Below the pieces are notes generated by a model that made no database searches, had not been told where the DNA came from, and saw only the letters and a list, made by a program, of their open reading frames with translations. From Ypsolopha sequella (taxonomy: Eukaryota > Arthropoda > Insecta > Lepidoptera > Ypsolophidae), in assembly GCA_934047225.1 (NCBI GenBank), contig OW204000.1, positions 12,170,001-12,234,000 on the forward strand: a DNA stretch of 64,000 nucleotides. The letters run 5' to 3'. Both the position numbers and the translations under genes were made by a program. How positions within the stretch are numbered: position 1 is the first letter of the stretch; the number at the start of each line of letters is the position of its first letter. Of the stretch, positions 9,430 through 20,695 are shown one piece after another.

Positions 9430-10678
9430 ATTGCGTCCGAACCAAATCGATGAAGTGATATCAGCAGAGCTGCCCGACCCAAACTTGGACAAACAGCTAT
9501 ATGACACGATCACTAAGAGCATGAGTCCTTGTGGAGCACTGAACCCTACGTCACCTCTACATGTGGGCATGCGCTAAAAAGTATCCTCGGGCGCTGTTAA
9601 AAGAGACGGAAACCAATGAGAATGGTTATCCGTTGTACAGGCGCAGGGCACCCAAGGATGGAGGACGTACGGTCACAATTAAAATGAGAAGTACCGCGCG
9701 AGACGTCGTAGTGGACAACACCTGGGTGGTCCCGTACTCACCGCTCCTTTCGACTATTTTTAGTGCTCACATTAATGTGGAGTTCTGTAAAGTGGTTCAG
9801 GCAAATAAATATATTTGTAAGTACATAACAAAAGGCACTTACCCGGCGATATTTATTGTGCAGCAGCAAGGCACTGCTAATATTGACCCACGAGAAGAAA
9901 TGCAGGTATTTACAGCTGGTCATTAAGTGAGCAGCAACGAAGCGGCATGGCGGATATTGGGCTTGCCGCTTCACGAGAGGCACCCGACAGTGACACGTCT
10001 TACAGTGCACCTTCCCAACGGCGAGCGCGTTTACTTCACGGAGGCTCATCTGTGCGATTGAGTAGTGAACCACCCACTACCACACTTACCGAATTTTTCC
10101 GTCTGTGCCAGACAGACGAGTTTGCCAGAACTTTGCCATATGTGGAAGTGCCAAAATATTACGCATGGAACGCTTCACGGACAGTGTGGAAGCGTCGTGT
10201 GCAAGGCAACCCCGTCGAAGGCTGGCATGATATGAGGACGTCAGATGCCCTGGGCAGAATTGATACCGCCCGCTTCTAAGGCCCCATCAGTTTTCAGGCC
10301 TTCAAAACAGTCGAAGGACAGGAAAAAACTACGTTCCGAGAAGCATGTGAGGCAAAGAGACTTTTGGAAGATGACGGCCACTGGAACTCTACGATGGAGG
10401 ACGCCGTATTGTGTAGATCAGCGGCCAAGTTGAGAGAGCTTTTTGCTATCATGTTGAGCATCTGCGGATTCTCAAACCCCCTGCAACTTTGGGACAAGTA
10501 TAAACTGCTATATCGGAAGATATCGCACACAAGTACCAAGGGACAGCACAGGCCAACGACGATATATATTTTAATGAATCGCTAAAATTTATTGAAGACA
10601 AAGTTTTCTCAATGGGGGGTAAACGGCTGCCTAATTTCGGCATGGCTCCCCCACAACAAACAGGAAAGTAGTCCACTG
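9430..10678 (+). pseudogene. Helitron Rep/helicase gene, 5' part of the surviving remnant
   Basis: Several plus-strand frames together follow the order of a Helitron protein, in the part between the Rep domain and the helicase. Landmarks are LRPNQIDEVISAELPDP (9,437 on), PCGALNPTSP, AKKYPRALL then GYPLYRRR and VPYSPLL (9,568-9,760), ANKYICKYITKG, TTLTEFFRLCQTDEFARTL, YYAWNA, and ELFAIMLSICGFSNP (10,437 on). At least four frame changes or stops break it, for example TAA after HVGMR near 9,575. The Rep HUH motif and Walker boxes are not in this stretch. Intact enzymes drive rolling-circle transposition; this copy cannot. It is interrupted by a LINE fragment and resumes at 12,843. Confidence 0.85.
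10632..10678. repeat. Target-site duplication, 47 bp, left copy
   Basis: TAATTTCGGCATGGCT and CACAACAAACAGGAAAGTAG recur at 12,843-12,889 with a few differences, flanking the LINE fragment. The sequence itself belongs to the Helitron frame. Confidence 0.85.
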
Positions 10679-10679
10679 C

Positions 10680-11515
10680 TTAGCCTATGGTGTGATAGCA
10701 CCTCTCGTTGAGGCGTCGGATTAGATCGTCTGCCACGATGTTCCAGAGCAGCGGTGATAGGACGCCTCCTTGTGGGCAGCTTTTAGCAACCACAGCTCTG
10801 GTAGTGCCATTCACACTTAGTTGCACAGCTCTCAGCTTAAGCATGTTGTCTATCCATCCGCGTAGTGTTGGTTCGACATCATACTTGAGAAGGGCATGGT
10901 TGATGTTTGTGAATCTAGTTTTGTCAAAGGCGCCCTCGATATCGATAAAGGCACCTAGCGTTGATTCTTTTGTATTTAGAGCGCTCTTGATTCTTTTCAC
11001 TACGCTATGCAGAGCCGACTCCGTTGATTTACCCGAACTGTAGGCGTATTGGTTCAGGTGTAACGTTTTTTTCTTTAGAGTTCTATCTCTGATATGCCGG
11101 TCGCATAGTCTTTCGAGGGTCTTAAGAAGAAAGGATGTAAGACTGATGGATCTGAAGGCTTTTGCTTCAGTGTAATCACTTCTACCTGGTTTGGGCAAGA
11201 AAATGACTTTGACTTCCCTCCAATCGTATGGTATGTAGCTGTGTGCAAGACATGCTTTCAGGATGTCTGCCAGCGGTTCTGCTAGGTACTCATTTCCCCA
11301 TCTTAAAAGAGCGGGGAATATGCCATCCAGCCCTGCCGATTTAAAAGGAAGGAAGCTGTTGACGGCCCAGGTGGTCTTGTCAATATCGACCACGGTCCCG
11401 GCTGTTTTCCAGTCCTGCTCATTTGGTATTCTACTTGTTGTTTCCTCCCAGTTGCATTCGTCTGAGATGCTGCAACCTGGGAAGTGCGTCTGAAGTAGTA
11501 CTTCACAGGTCTCAT
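10680..11515 (-). pseudogene. Reverse transcriptase, 3'-truncated
   Basis: The main frame (11,393-10,680, 237 residues) has KSAGLDGIFPALL (18-30), VIFLPKPG (63-70), SISLTSFLLKTLERL, motif A FIDIEGAFD (149-157) and motif B CPQGGVLSPLLWN (206-218). It stops at HTIG followed by TAA, exactly where the catalytic YADD (motif C) should begin, so thumb, connection and any C-terminal zinc knuckle are missing. A preceding minus-strand frame to 11,515 supplies the upstream part after a frame shift. In family members this enzyme performs target-primed reverse transcription. Confidence 0.85.
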
Positions 11516-11678
11516 TGTCTGTGTTAGTATAGGTGTTGTCTTGTTTCTTAAGCGAGCCTAGGTTGCGATCTTGGTCTTTCGATAGGACCTTGCGTACCCT
11601 GGCAGCTTCGTTGTTTGATTCGATGTTCTCACAGAAACGGCGCCAGGATTCGCATCTCCTAATCCTGATACGCTTTTT

Positions 11679-12430
11679 TTAGAATAATTGGGCTTGTCTG
11701 TACTCGTCCCAATCTACCTCGGTTCTGTTGTTCATGGCTCTGTTGAATAAGCGCCTGGACTTATGCCGGAGCCGTTTGAGTTCAGGTCCCCACCAGTGAC
11801 ATTTCGAATTTTCGGAAGATTGCGTCACTAGTGGGCAGGCCTTTTGATAACATGTGTTAATGCTTTTTGTTAGTATTTTAATATTGGCTTCAATGTTGCT
11901 AGCTGATGTCCTCATATCCTGAAAGTTCATCTTCCACAGTTCTTCTTTCAGAAGACCCTTGTACCTTGCGATGTTCGTTTTTCTCGGGTTACGTCTAGGT
12001 AGGGGTCTTTCTGCGTGGACACCTAGTTTGTAGCAGATTCGCCTGTGGTCCGAGAAAGAGGGCTCCTCAGACACATGCCATTCGGTAACTAGCTTTGCGG
12101 CCGTCTCCGTGGCTAGGGTGATGTCTACTATTGTTTGAAATCTGGAGGTAACAAAAGTCTACTAGCTCCCTAGTAGGCACCTCCTCGTCACCAGGAAGGT
12201 AGGCAGACGCCAGCACCATGGTTGCCCTGTCTCCCCCACAGGCCTGAACTTCGAGCCTGATTGTCGTCAGATCTCTGGAACAGAACTGTGTTAGAGGCAC
12301 GGCATTCAAGTGGCTTGGAACGTAAATGCATGTCCGTGGGCTTTGCACGGAGGTGTTAAGATATAACTTACCTCAGATATTGCCAAGGCCACATATTCTA
12401 TCAGACCTGATCCACGGTTCCTGGATCAGG
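11679..12430 (-). pseudogene. APE-type endonuclease and linker of the LINE ORF2
   Basis: Minus-strand pieces in order are LTNVIQTNLQHKQVAV and LIQEPWI (ORF2 start), QSPRTCIYVPSHLNA, VLASAYLPGDEEVP, and SFSDHRRICYKLG, whose SDH box is the usual end of the APE nuclease. An internal segment carrying the DFN box appears deleted near 12,100, and at least two frame shifts occur. The linker to the reverse transcriptase (12,040-11,679) has KCHWWGPELKRLRHKSRRLF, common in this position. Inactive. Confidence 0.75.
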
Positions 12431-12514
12431 GTTATAGTTTGTTTGTTAACCTCCAGCACGCGGCGCAGAGTGGCTACTGCCACCTGCTTGTGCTGGAGGT
12501 TTGTTTGTATGACG

Positions 12515-12826
12515 TTAGTCAGAGGAGAGGTGGGGAGAGGATAATCGAACTTTGAAATCCACTGAGTCCTCGTCCGTCTCCCTATCCGCAACGTCTTCGT
12601 CATGGCAGTGCCCTTCGGAAGGTTGCAGCTCCACTTCCATCCTGCCACTGCTCCACTCCGTCGGTACCCCACCCTGTTGAGTGGCTACGGTGGTGGCCTG
12701 ACGCACAGGTTCCTCCGACCTTTTGCTGGGGTTGGGAATACTGTCTGCCTCCGTAGCCACTGGCGCTGACGGTTCTTCGGGAGCGGTATCTTGCAAACCT
12801 CTCGGACCGAAGAATCTGACGTACAT
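12515..12826 (-). pseudogene. C-terminal remnant of the LINE ORF1
   Basis: Minus-strand open frame rich in Pro, Glu and Thr (for example APEEPSAPVATEADSIPNPS) that overlaps the start of ORF2. No zinc knuckles are visible, probably because the amino part is missing. Assignment rests on position upstream of ORF2. Confidence 0.5.
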
Positions 12827-12842
12827 CGAGCCTAATTCGGCA

Positions 12843-12945
12843 TAATTTCGGCATGGCTACCCCACAACAAACAAGAAAGTAGTGCACTGATTTGCTCAGG
12901 GAGCTCAGTTACGACACCGCAGCCTTGGGGGCTCAAGTCGATATA
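12843..12945 (+). pseudogene. Helitron gene, continuation after the LINE
   Basis: Begins with the second 47-bp target copy (12,843-12,889) and then continues the Helitron frame with TDLLRELSYDTAALG before homology fades. The continuation shows that the LINE landed inside the Helitron. Confidence 0.75.
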
Positions 12946-13255
12946 TTATTATTTTATAAAAAAGATTATGTATGACTGATTTGTTTTGTTGTTCCTATAT
13001 TAATAAAATTATATTGCTATAACCACAAGACTTTAGGGTGCAATTGTGGCAGAATATAGTATCCATTCCATCCATGTGATTTCAATTTTCAAACGGAACA
13101 AATTAGCCCGTTTGACATTTAAACCCGTATGTATTTTTTGAGCTGTCAAGTGAATCCACTTTTCTTACACAATTCTACTTGTTCACGTCGATATGGCACT
13201 GGTGATGTTTTCCATCCACATACGTGCATTTTACTGTATGCAACTTACAGTGAAC
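12946..13255. other. No recognisable feature
   Basis: AT-rich; nothing supported. Confidence 0.5.
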
Positions 13256-13393
13256 TTACAGTACGCGGTGGTATAATGCGTATCGGCTATCTTCGGCTTC
13301 GCAGAGCGTCGTCTCTGTCACCGGACTAAGAGCTTCGTGCGACAGAGATGACGCTACGATTCGATGTGCATTGTTTATCGCCGCGTACTGTAA
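13256..13393. mobile_element. Small foldback element, 138 bp
   Basis: Terminal TTACAGTACGCGGTG pairs with CGCCGCGTACTGTAA, and inner AGCGTCGTCTCTGTC pairs with GACAGAGATGACGCT. The element is GC-rich against its surroundings and non-coding. Confidence 0.75.
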
Positions 13394-13408
13394 TTAACAA
13401 ATTAAGGG

Positions 13409-13705
13409 TTGATTATTATTTTTTTGTTGATTGGTTCAAATCATTATATAAAAGAGATTATGACTGATATGTTTCGCAATTTCTATAGGTATAATTATTA
13501 CAATTATATCACGAAGGTTCTGCAGTTTTTATTTATTTATTTAATCGTATATTCCAACCGGGTACTGGCTCAGTACTCCCAAAAAGATTTGGTTGATCAT
13601 TTATCGTCCGAGCATACGTCATACTCTGACGCACGCCTAGAGAGTGTGATGGAGATGGATATACGACCGAACGAAATTCGATTGAATTTTGTCACTTCGG
13701 AGTAG
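13409..13705 (+). other. Unrecognised open frame, 98 codons
   Basis: A hydrophobic stretch (VLQFLFIYLIVYS) is followed by a polar tail SQKDLVDHLSSEHTSYSDAR. No domain recognised and no neighbour supports it. It may be chance or a fragment of a transposon gene. Confidence 0.15.
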
Positions 13706-14309
13706 CCCCTCAGGATAGCGAAACAGGTTCTAAAATAAATGTATGTTTCTTGTCTTATTTACGTAAAAACTTCTTTAAATAAAACTATAAAAAGACTTTA
13801 TGTATGTTAATTATATTGATTTAAATTTTAGAACAGCTCTTATTAAAATATTAGCTTTGAAGTTAATTTTAAAGTCATTCTAAGTACCAGAAAAGGTCCA
13901 TTGGCAAATTCAACAACCATGAAAAATGGCAAACTATAAAATGGCAAACATAAATAAGGCTACTTAAATCATACAAAAAAGTCACAATTTTTACTTTATT
14001 GAACGGCAAAATTGAATAACAAACATGTAAAACTAAACAACTGGGCATATATTTGGAAAAGTATTTTGACAAAAATGAATATACGGTAAATCATGGATAT
14101 AGAAAATTATTTTCCAATATTATAAAATGTACAACTTAAGAACTTTCTAAAGCCCACAACATATAAAAAAATTAGAATATTAGCTTTCTGAATAACGGAG
14201 ATATGAATTTTCTACCGGAAAAAAAACACAAAATTGCGATTATCTCGGAACTTTTATTTGTTGGTTATTTAATTTTCCCTTTAAGGTGACGATATATTAT
14301 TCGTACATA
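13706..14309. other. No recognisable feature
   Basis: AT-rich, no repeats or frames of note. Confidence 0.5.
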
Positions 14310-14568
14310 CATTTTTGTATTAAGCTTTTGCCCGCAGCTCCACCCGCGTAATATTCTGTTTTTGCCATCCTTTTTCCCACGGGAACAGGGTTTATTTTTC
14401 GATATAAAATGTAGCCTACGTATTAATTCAGGGTGTAAGCTATCTCCACTCCAAATTTCTTCCAAATCTGCCAAGCTGTTTTAGCGTGAAGAAGTAACAA
14501 ACATACTAACACACACACACACACACACACACCCTCACACAAACTTTCGCATTTATAATATTAGTGCG
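14310..14568 (+). mobile_element. Lepidopteran RTE/SINE-type retroposon 3' region
   Basis: Starts GCTTTTGCCCGCAGCTCCAC, passes TATAAAATGTAGCCTACG and AGCGTGAAGAAGTAACAAAC, then a (CA)n tract at 14,511-14,533, and ends CGCATTTATAATATTAGTG. This head and tail are very common in moth and butterfly genomes. Non-coding, 5'-truncated or a SINE. Confidence 0.8.
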
Positions 14569-15684
14569 GTTTATTTGTAATATAATGCAAAACATAAATT
14601 AACAAAAATACACGAATCTTTTTTGTGCTCAACATTTTGAGACAAATTTTAATAGGGTTTAGTCGACTCCCTCGAGGAAATTATTGATTAGGATTACATT
14701 TAATTAAAAGAAGACTTGTGACATTATGAAAACTGTTGCCTTTTTCCGTGTAGCTCTTCGATTTTTTTAAAGTAAAGTAAACTTGTAAGCTTAAAATCGA
14801 TACTTACCCTTTGATAATAATTAATTTATAGAATTAGTATATTCACCCTTCTAAGTTCCCCACTATTGTATTACAAGGTAGCAAGTGCATTTCCTGGAAA
14901 GTTAATTACAGTTACAAATCGCTTTTTCCTCCCTCCACATAATTCTACGCTACCTGAAACTAACACTACCTGTAAATATAAAAAAATGCATGTTTTCAGA
15001 TATTATTTAAAAAATTATGCGATTGTGGTTTTTGGGTGCATAGTCGAACTTCTGGAGCATTTTTGTTTGATTGTTGATTTGAGATTTCGACTGCATTATC
15101 AGTCCTCTTTGAGGTACATGTTATATAATTATATAAGTTATATACCTATATAATACAATAAAAAAAATACTTTTCTTTCTTTACACTTAAGGCGATTGGT
15201 AAAAAATACGGGTGTTTCTTTTCTGTATATTTCATGAAATACACGGAAAATTGTAATGAATTTCTGTTATATGCATTTTTGACTATATAATCTAGGGTTT
15301 TGAAAAACATGTTTGGATAAACTTTCCTCGATAGAAATAATTGTTGGCTTATTCCAACGTCGGCGTCTTCAAACACACTTTTTCTCCTCATTTGACTAAG
15401 AGGTACCATGTACCGAACTCAAACTAATTTTATTTGAGGAGTTTCAACGATATCTAGATACTTGATTTTGGAAATTTTGCTAGCTAGTTTTTTTTTTTTA
15501 TAAAATTTAAAACCAACTTTATTTCCCTTTCGCCCTGAATCCGTCGATTGGAGTGACAGTGACAAAAATGAAATTCGCATAGCTTCTTAATAATTTAATA
15601 TTTTATTACCTCTATAATTTAAATCACTGACGTACTGAGTGCTTAATTCAGAATTGAATTTAAAAAAAATTAAATATACGTCGT
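14569..15684. other. No recognisable feature
   Basis: AT-rich with short frames on both strands (14,866-15,153 plus; 15,146-15,409 minus), none with a recognisable motif. Confidence 0.5.
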
Positions 15685-15728
15685 GTCGAAATGAATCCCC
15701 GAGAGAGTGTCAGAGGTGTTTGTTTCCT
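15685..15728 (-). mobile_element. SINE 3' end fragment
   Basis: GAATCCCCGAGAGAGTGTCA followed by GAGGTGTTTG matches the end of the SINE at 1,866-1,900. Confidence 0.5.
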
Positions 15729-15796
15729 AGACGGACGAGCAAATAGAAAAGAATAATTATATATGATATCTGAAATGAAATAATGAACTTTATTTT

Positions 15797-16020
15797 CCGA
15801 AGTGAGAATACCACGTAAACATTTTTCTGACGTCAATAAATTAAACAACTATTATAGTCTGAAATGGATCCGCCCGCGCACACCGACAACCAGACATCCA
15901 CACCGACCCACTCCCACCAAAACACCACATGAAAAATTGGCCGACTACCGGAAACACGCAGAAAAATCTCTGTCAGACAACAGCGAAAAAGAAAAAATAG
16001 GAACTCGGAAAAATATTCAG
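15797..16020 (+). repeat. Dispersed repeat C, copy 1
   Basis: GAAGTGAGAATACCA, AAATTAAACAACTATTATAG, GGATCCGCCCGCGCACAC and GAAACACGCAG appear in the same order, inverted and diverged, at 26,310-26,528. Length about 220 bp, no coding, class unknown. Confidence 0.65.
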
Positions 16021-16403
16021 AGGGGAAAAACATGACAATATACATGAGAAATACATAAGCCAGATTCGATTGACGTGTAACCAGTGTCGTACTGAGCCTA
16101 AGGGGCCCGGATGGCGAAATTATTTTTTTCAAAATTCCTAGTCAAGCTTTCATTCGGCTGGGGGACTACCAGATTTCTGTTTTTAGCTTAGACAATAATA
16201 TCCAAATTTTCATTACCTCTGAAAAAAAAATAGTTCTTCACTCTAATATCTAGAAAAACACGCTTCATTTATTGATATGATATGATTTATATAGGTAGTT
16301 TTGCAATATCTTTAGACAAAATTGAAAATAGAAAGAAATTCAAAACTTTGAAAATTTCTCTTCGTATACATGTGAACAATTTTGCGTTAAAATAGTATGT
16401 TAA

Positions 16404-16826
16404 GGCGCTCTTATCCCAGAAGAATGACTCTCTGTCTTTTTCTTTACGTGTAAGGAGTAAAGAAAATAACCACACTTTTGTACGTTTCAGTTGTTTTTAT
16501 CGGTTTTTAATATGTTTAAAAATAAGGGATATGTTTATTAAAACCCACTTACGTGGTCGACCTAGAAAATTTAAAGAGCAATATTACCAGATATGTTTCG
16601 TTAATAAAAGAGTGGAATTATGGAAATGGCATGATTTGAAAGGTCTTATTACATGCTGTGTTCGTGAATTATTTCTATCGAGCAAAGTTCATCTGATTGT
16701 GTAACACATGCGTGGAAGACCTAGATAAAGGTTCGAACTATATTGCGTTTTTTTTTTTTTGAAGTTTTGGATATATTTGAAAGTTCTATTTGACTTTGAA
16801 ATTACTGGTTTTGGGATAAGAGCGCC
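16404..16826. mobile_element. TTAA-flanked MITE, 423 bp (family D)
   Basis: Flanked by TTAA at 16,400-16,403 and 16,827-16,830, with terminal inverted repeats GGCGCTCTTATCCCA and TGGGATAAGAGCGCC, a perfect 15-bp match. The interior is AT-rich and non-coding. TTAA duplications are typical of Kolobok and piggyBac transposons; the GGCGC start resembles the 4.4-kb transposase-bearing element at 35,405. Confidence 0.8.
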
Positions 16827-16957
16827 TTAAGCCCGGGGGGCCCGTGCAGGCGAGGGCCCGGATGGCAATCGCCACCCTGACTCTATGGCCAGTCCTGCGT
16901 GTTGCTGGAACAAATTGAAATGCGAGAATTGTAATTCTATGAATGCATGTCAAAGTT

Positions 16958-17015
16958 CATACTCGTACACCCACTTTTCACCGTTATTACGTCCCAGCGT
17001 GATGGTTAGAGCCTA
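16958..17015 (-). mobile_element. SINE internal fragment
   Basis: CGTACACCCACTTTTCACCG then ACGTCCCAGCGTGATGG matches 1,912-1,965 of the SINE family. Confidence 0.45.
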
Positions 17016-17262
17016 GTTCTTAAATTGTACATCGGTATTGCCTAGCTTACTTGAAAATAAATAAATACGTTGCTTTTGAAGTAGAATCATACCACCCTGT
17101 CGGTAAGTATAACTACACGAGCTTTTGCTCTGAAACGGAAGTTATGGAAGTGACCCAGTTTAATTCTGCTGTAGTCGAATTAATTTTCATTTGTTAGTTG
17201 AAAATTGTTTTGAGGTTTTTCTTGGAATTAATAAAATACATAGCTTGAATGATTTTTTTTAA

Positions 17263-17788
17263 CAAGAGATAGTGTCGCCAAATTAGCAGCTCGATTTGTG
17301 TCGGTATGAATATCGACAGAAACGATTTTGAAATAACATTCGCGCATTGCATAGTGGCGATAGTTAATAGGGCGAATTAGGAGAAAATTATACTTTTCGC
17401 ATGGACGTGATTATTCGATTGAATAATCCTATTGTATGTTTACCTATTAATCAAATCATAAATAAATTAAATCGATCAAGCAGCTTAGGAGCAGTAGAGA
17501 ATTCAAGCCAAAAACACCATTGGGTTGAATTTTTTTTCATATAAAAGATTTTGCGGTATGTGAAAGAAAAATGTTGCATATTATTATGTTACCTTAGAGT
17601 TGATAATTCATATACATTTTCTTCAATATTTTTGGTTCGGTCATAAAGGATGAGGCTTTAGAAAGTACCCATTTGGCGATACTGACTCATCTTGCGAGAT
17701 CTCGCACTGATAACGATGCGTGATTGATCTTGCAATATATGTGCGAGATCTCGGTACACCGAGATTGCATTCCCTAATACTGAGCCCC
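17263..17788 (-). mobile_element. TTAA-flanked element (family A), copy with internal insert
   Basis: TTAA at 17,259-17,262 and 17,789-17,792. GTCGCCAAATTAGCAGCTCG near 17,274 and GGCTTTAGAAAGTACCC near 17,652 match the element at 57,854-58,282 in the opposite orientation. About 85 extra bases near 17,690-17,775 contain GCGAGATCTCG palindromes. Non-coding. Confidence 0.7.
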
Positions 17789-17792
17789 TTAA

Positions 17793-17960
17793 GGGGAAGG
17801 TAGCCATCGACGACCTTGAATCGATCTGTGTTGTTACAAATATCGACAGAAACTATATTGAAATAACGCAACGCATTACGACGTCGTCACGTCGTCGCTG
17901 TGGGTCTCCGGTAAGCGCAAAATAGGAGAAAATAATACGTTTCACATGGACGCGAAGGAC
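17793..17960 (+). mobile_element. Second, partial family A copy abutting the first
   Basis: ATATCGACAGAAAC, TTGAAATAACGCAACGCATTA and AATAGGAGAAAATAATAC repeat the sequence of 17,310-17,395 after the TTAA at 17,789, so two family members meet at CCCCTTAAGGGG. Confidence 0.55.
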
Positions 17961-18527
17961 GGAAAAAAAGTTCCATAAATATTTTAACCATGCAAATACG
18001 ATAAGTGAATTCAAAGAAATAACCAATTTTACTTAATTTTATCTTGACTTTGAAAAATATTTTCATGCTGTTTCTTAAGCGCGAGAATAATTTCCATAAA
18101 TGAAAGTGTTCTTCATAGTGTAACTAACCATATATATTTTTTTCATAATTTTTAAGCATTCGGTTGAGAAAAATAACTTTATCAATAGTCATTTTCGGAT
18201 GACGCTGAGAAGAGGCGTCTAAATAGTTCCTATTATTCCGAGATGAATAATTTTATTGTAGTTGTCAAATATTATTAGTTGTTAACTAAGGGACTATCCA
18301 TGGCAGAACCCAAGAACATAGTGCCACTGGCAACATGATATTAAATGAGGTTCCTAATGCGCCGTCTTTTGGATTTGTGGGCTCTATTTGTGGGTCTTAA
18401 TTACAGAATTCCTGGACCACCCAGGTCGAGGTCTTTCTGGCCCCGGACATTAGTCGACACTAATGTCCAATTATGTATATAATTAAACACTATTTTAAGA
18501 ATAAAAATGTTTTTTTTTCTCCTTACA
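17961..18527. other. No recognisable feature
   Basis: Nothing I can support. Confidence 0.5.
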
Positions 18528-18602
18528 TACTATAATCCGAACGCTTCGTGAGTCCGAACAGGGGTTAGTTTTTGCTAGTTCGGATTATCAAGACTCTACT
18601 GT
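18528..18602. mobile_element. pogo/Tigger-like terminal fragment
   Basis: TATAATCCGAAC at the left and GTTCGGATTATCAAGACTCT ACTG at the right end before TA resemble the CAGTAGAGTC..ATCCGAAC termini of pogo/Tigger Tc1-mariner elements. Tiny, non-autonomous. Confidence 0.45.
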
Positions 18603-19171
18603 ATATGAAATTATAACCGTTGGTTAAGTGATTTGTTTTTAGAAATTGTATCGTTTTTCGAGGATGTTTGTTTGTCTTTAGATTTTTTTCTCAATATTTA
18701 CATTTTTGTAATTTCTTCTACTCTGTTTTGTGTTTAGAACTTCGATAGCGCTGGTTGATTTTGTTTTTTGTAACGTTCATTTAACTAAGCACGGTTTGGA
18801 AATAAAAAAGTAATGAAAGTACAAAAGAGTAATACCAACCCCTAGGTACAAATACAGCTTTTATTTTACGACACATGGACATGACAAATAATTTATCCCA
18901 AATATGATGACTAAAAGTCACGTTGTATAACTAATACGGTATTAAATAATGTAATAAATACATAAGGAAACCGAAGTGAGCCGAAATATTTCTCTAAAAT
19001 ATTTAATTTGTTATTTCTCTTATGAGTATAAGTATTGAATTAAATAATAAGGTAATACATTATTACATATATTCTTATATATTTTAAGTATTGTATACTT
19101 ATGATATGCAAGAAACAAAAATTAAAATTATTAACACTTTTTTAAATATTAATAAAATAAATACAAAAATG
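18603..19171. other. No recognisable feature, one short motif match
   Basis: GTGAGCCGAAATATTTCTCT at 18,976 resembles the second half of the hammerhead-like motif; otherwise AT-rich. Confidence 0.4.
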
Positions 19172-19216
19172 ATTCGACTGATGACGGCCCCATACCGAGG
19201 GCCGAAATATATCGAG
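19172..19216 (+). ncRNA. Hammerhead-like motif, solitary
   Basis: TTCGA, CTGATGA, C, GGCCC, loop CATACCGA, GGGCC, GAAA, TATATC. This copy keeps the full CTGATGA core; the 3' side of stem I (GAGTT) no longer pairs well. Same family as 4.3, 5.3 and 40.7-41.0 kb. Confidence 0.45.
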
Positions 19217-19426
19217 TTATAATTTTTTAATTGTTTTAATAATAAATTTAATAATCAAAAGCTCGTAAAAGTTAAATATAATATATTTATAAACAATAAA
19301 ATAAATAATAATACAAGTCTTCAATCGAATATGGAATAAAATTAGCAGAAACAAAATAAAATAGACGTTAAAATAACACAAACTTACACTAACTTTACGG
19401 TCTCATCCCTGTACTATGTAAACCTG

Positions 19427-19587
19427 GGGCTCTACCGCGTAATTCCCATTTGTATCAACTTCAAGCAAAAGCATGCGAAATTCAACGCGTGCAAAAGAGA
19501 TGGCATGTTAGGCGGGCGTCGTCGCACGCACGTAAAATTTCAATCTCAAGTTGATGTTGATGAAAATGAGGATTACGCGGTAGACCC
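19427..19587. mobile_element. Foldback MITE, 161 bp
   Basis: Left arm GGGCTCTACCGCGTAATTCC and right arm GGATTACGCGGTAGACCC pair, extending into ATCAACTT/AAGTTGAT. Interior has CpG-rich ACGCGTGCAAAAGAGATGGC. Non-coding. Confidence 0.75.
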
Positions 19588-20540
19588 GCTGCTCGGTTAA
19601 TCAATCATTATATTTAGGGACCCCCTATCCAGTTATCCCTGAAATTGAGCACCTCATTTTGCATCAAGTAGAACTGACCTCTTTGACGTTTCATTATTGT
19701 ATAAAATGGCGCGTTCTTAGTCGTGGGTATGTTCTGGTGGTTCTGTGGTGTTTGGAATCAGTGCTCATCTAAACACAGTGATAGTTGGACGTCTTAAGTG
19801 CACTTAAAGTTTAGAATTTTTACGACTTTAGTAGTCTGATCAGTTTGCTGACCGTAGGTAGACAGATTGCACACTCATAAGTGTGCGCGCGTCGGCATTA
19901 TATTAACGCATACATACAAAAACAATGCAATGGATTTTGGGTGCCAGGGCACATCTAAACTTTTGAAATCTTTGCTCCAAATACGTTTTTCACTCAAAAA
20001 ACCTTGTAACGGTGATTTTTTTTCCATTAAAGTACATAAGAGTATGACATAGCCAAAACAAAAACCAGTTCCGGGCGTGGCTTATTCTATTTTACGATAG
20101 CGCGCGGGGGGAAATTCGTCCCGGTCTCTAAGCTCGCGTCACCATAGCAAAAATACGAATAGAGTGGACGAGGCAGGGTCAAAAGTAATACGTATTTTAT
20201 TTTATCTAATTTATTAGTGTATTTCGATCATCGTCACACGGCATTGATCCTACTTGCTATCACGTCGGGACGTAAATTTATTATGGTCGGCTAAAAGTGG
20301 TTTTTTGAGTGTTTGATTTATCAGTTGACCCTCGGAACATTTCAGACACTCCTTTAGAGATACATAATAATATTGTGACGGTTAATTGTCACCATTACCC
20401 ATTCTTTAAATATTTTTCGCCCGTTGAGCTGGTTTTACACTTGCGGAAAAATAAATTGGACCAAAAATTTCTTTACAAAAAATTTTTACTAAAGTTGTTA
20501 TTACAAAAAGTGGAAACTAACAAATATTCTCAGAAGGAAT
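19588..20540. other. No recognisable feature
   Basis: Short plus-strand frames at 19,867 and 20,309 have no recognisable motif. Confidence 0.5.
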
Positions 20541-20695
20541 GCACCACGTCACTATCTATCTCACTGTAGCCTATATCAATTATGCCTCTCTCATTCAACC
20601 ACGTTTAACTGCGTTACTATCTCATTCCAACTCATTTTAAATAGCGTCACTATTTATCTCACTCTAACGCGTGTTAAATGGCATTTCTAATGAAC
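20541..20695. repeat. Degenerate tandem repeat
   Basis: The phrase CGTCACTATCTATCTCACT recurs in altered form at about 60-bp spacing (20,548; 20,610; 20,644) with ACGTTTAAC/GTGTTAAAT between. Confidence 0.5.

Larger units (their letters stand above)
10679..12842 (-). mobile_element. Non-LTR retrotransposon fragment inserted in the Helitron
   Basis: Reading minus strand, the order is end of ORF1 (12,826-12,515), start of ORF2 with an APE-type endonuclease, linker, and reverse transcriptase up to 10,680. Only about 2.2 kb remains of what would normally be 5 kb or more: ORF1 is cut at the 5' side and the reverse transcriptase is cut at the 3' side just before its YADD box. Flanked by a 47-bp target duplication. 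Probable clade: I/R1/Jockey-like superfamily, judged from the EGAFD and CPQGGVLSPLLW boxes. Confidence 0.85.
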
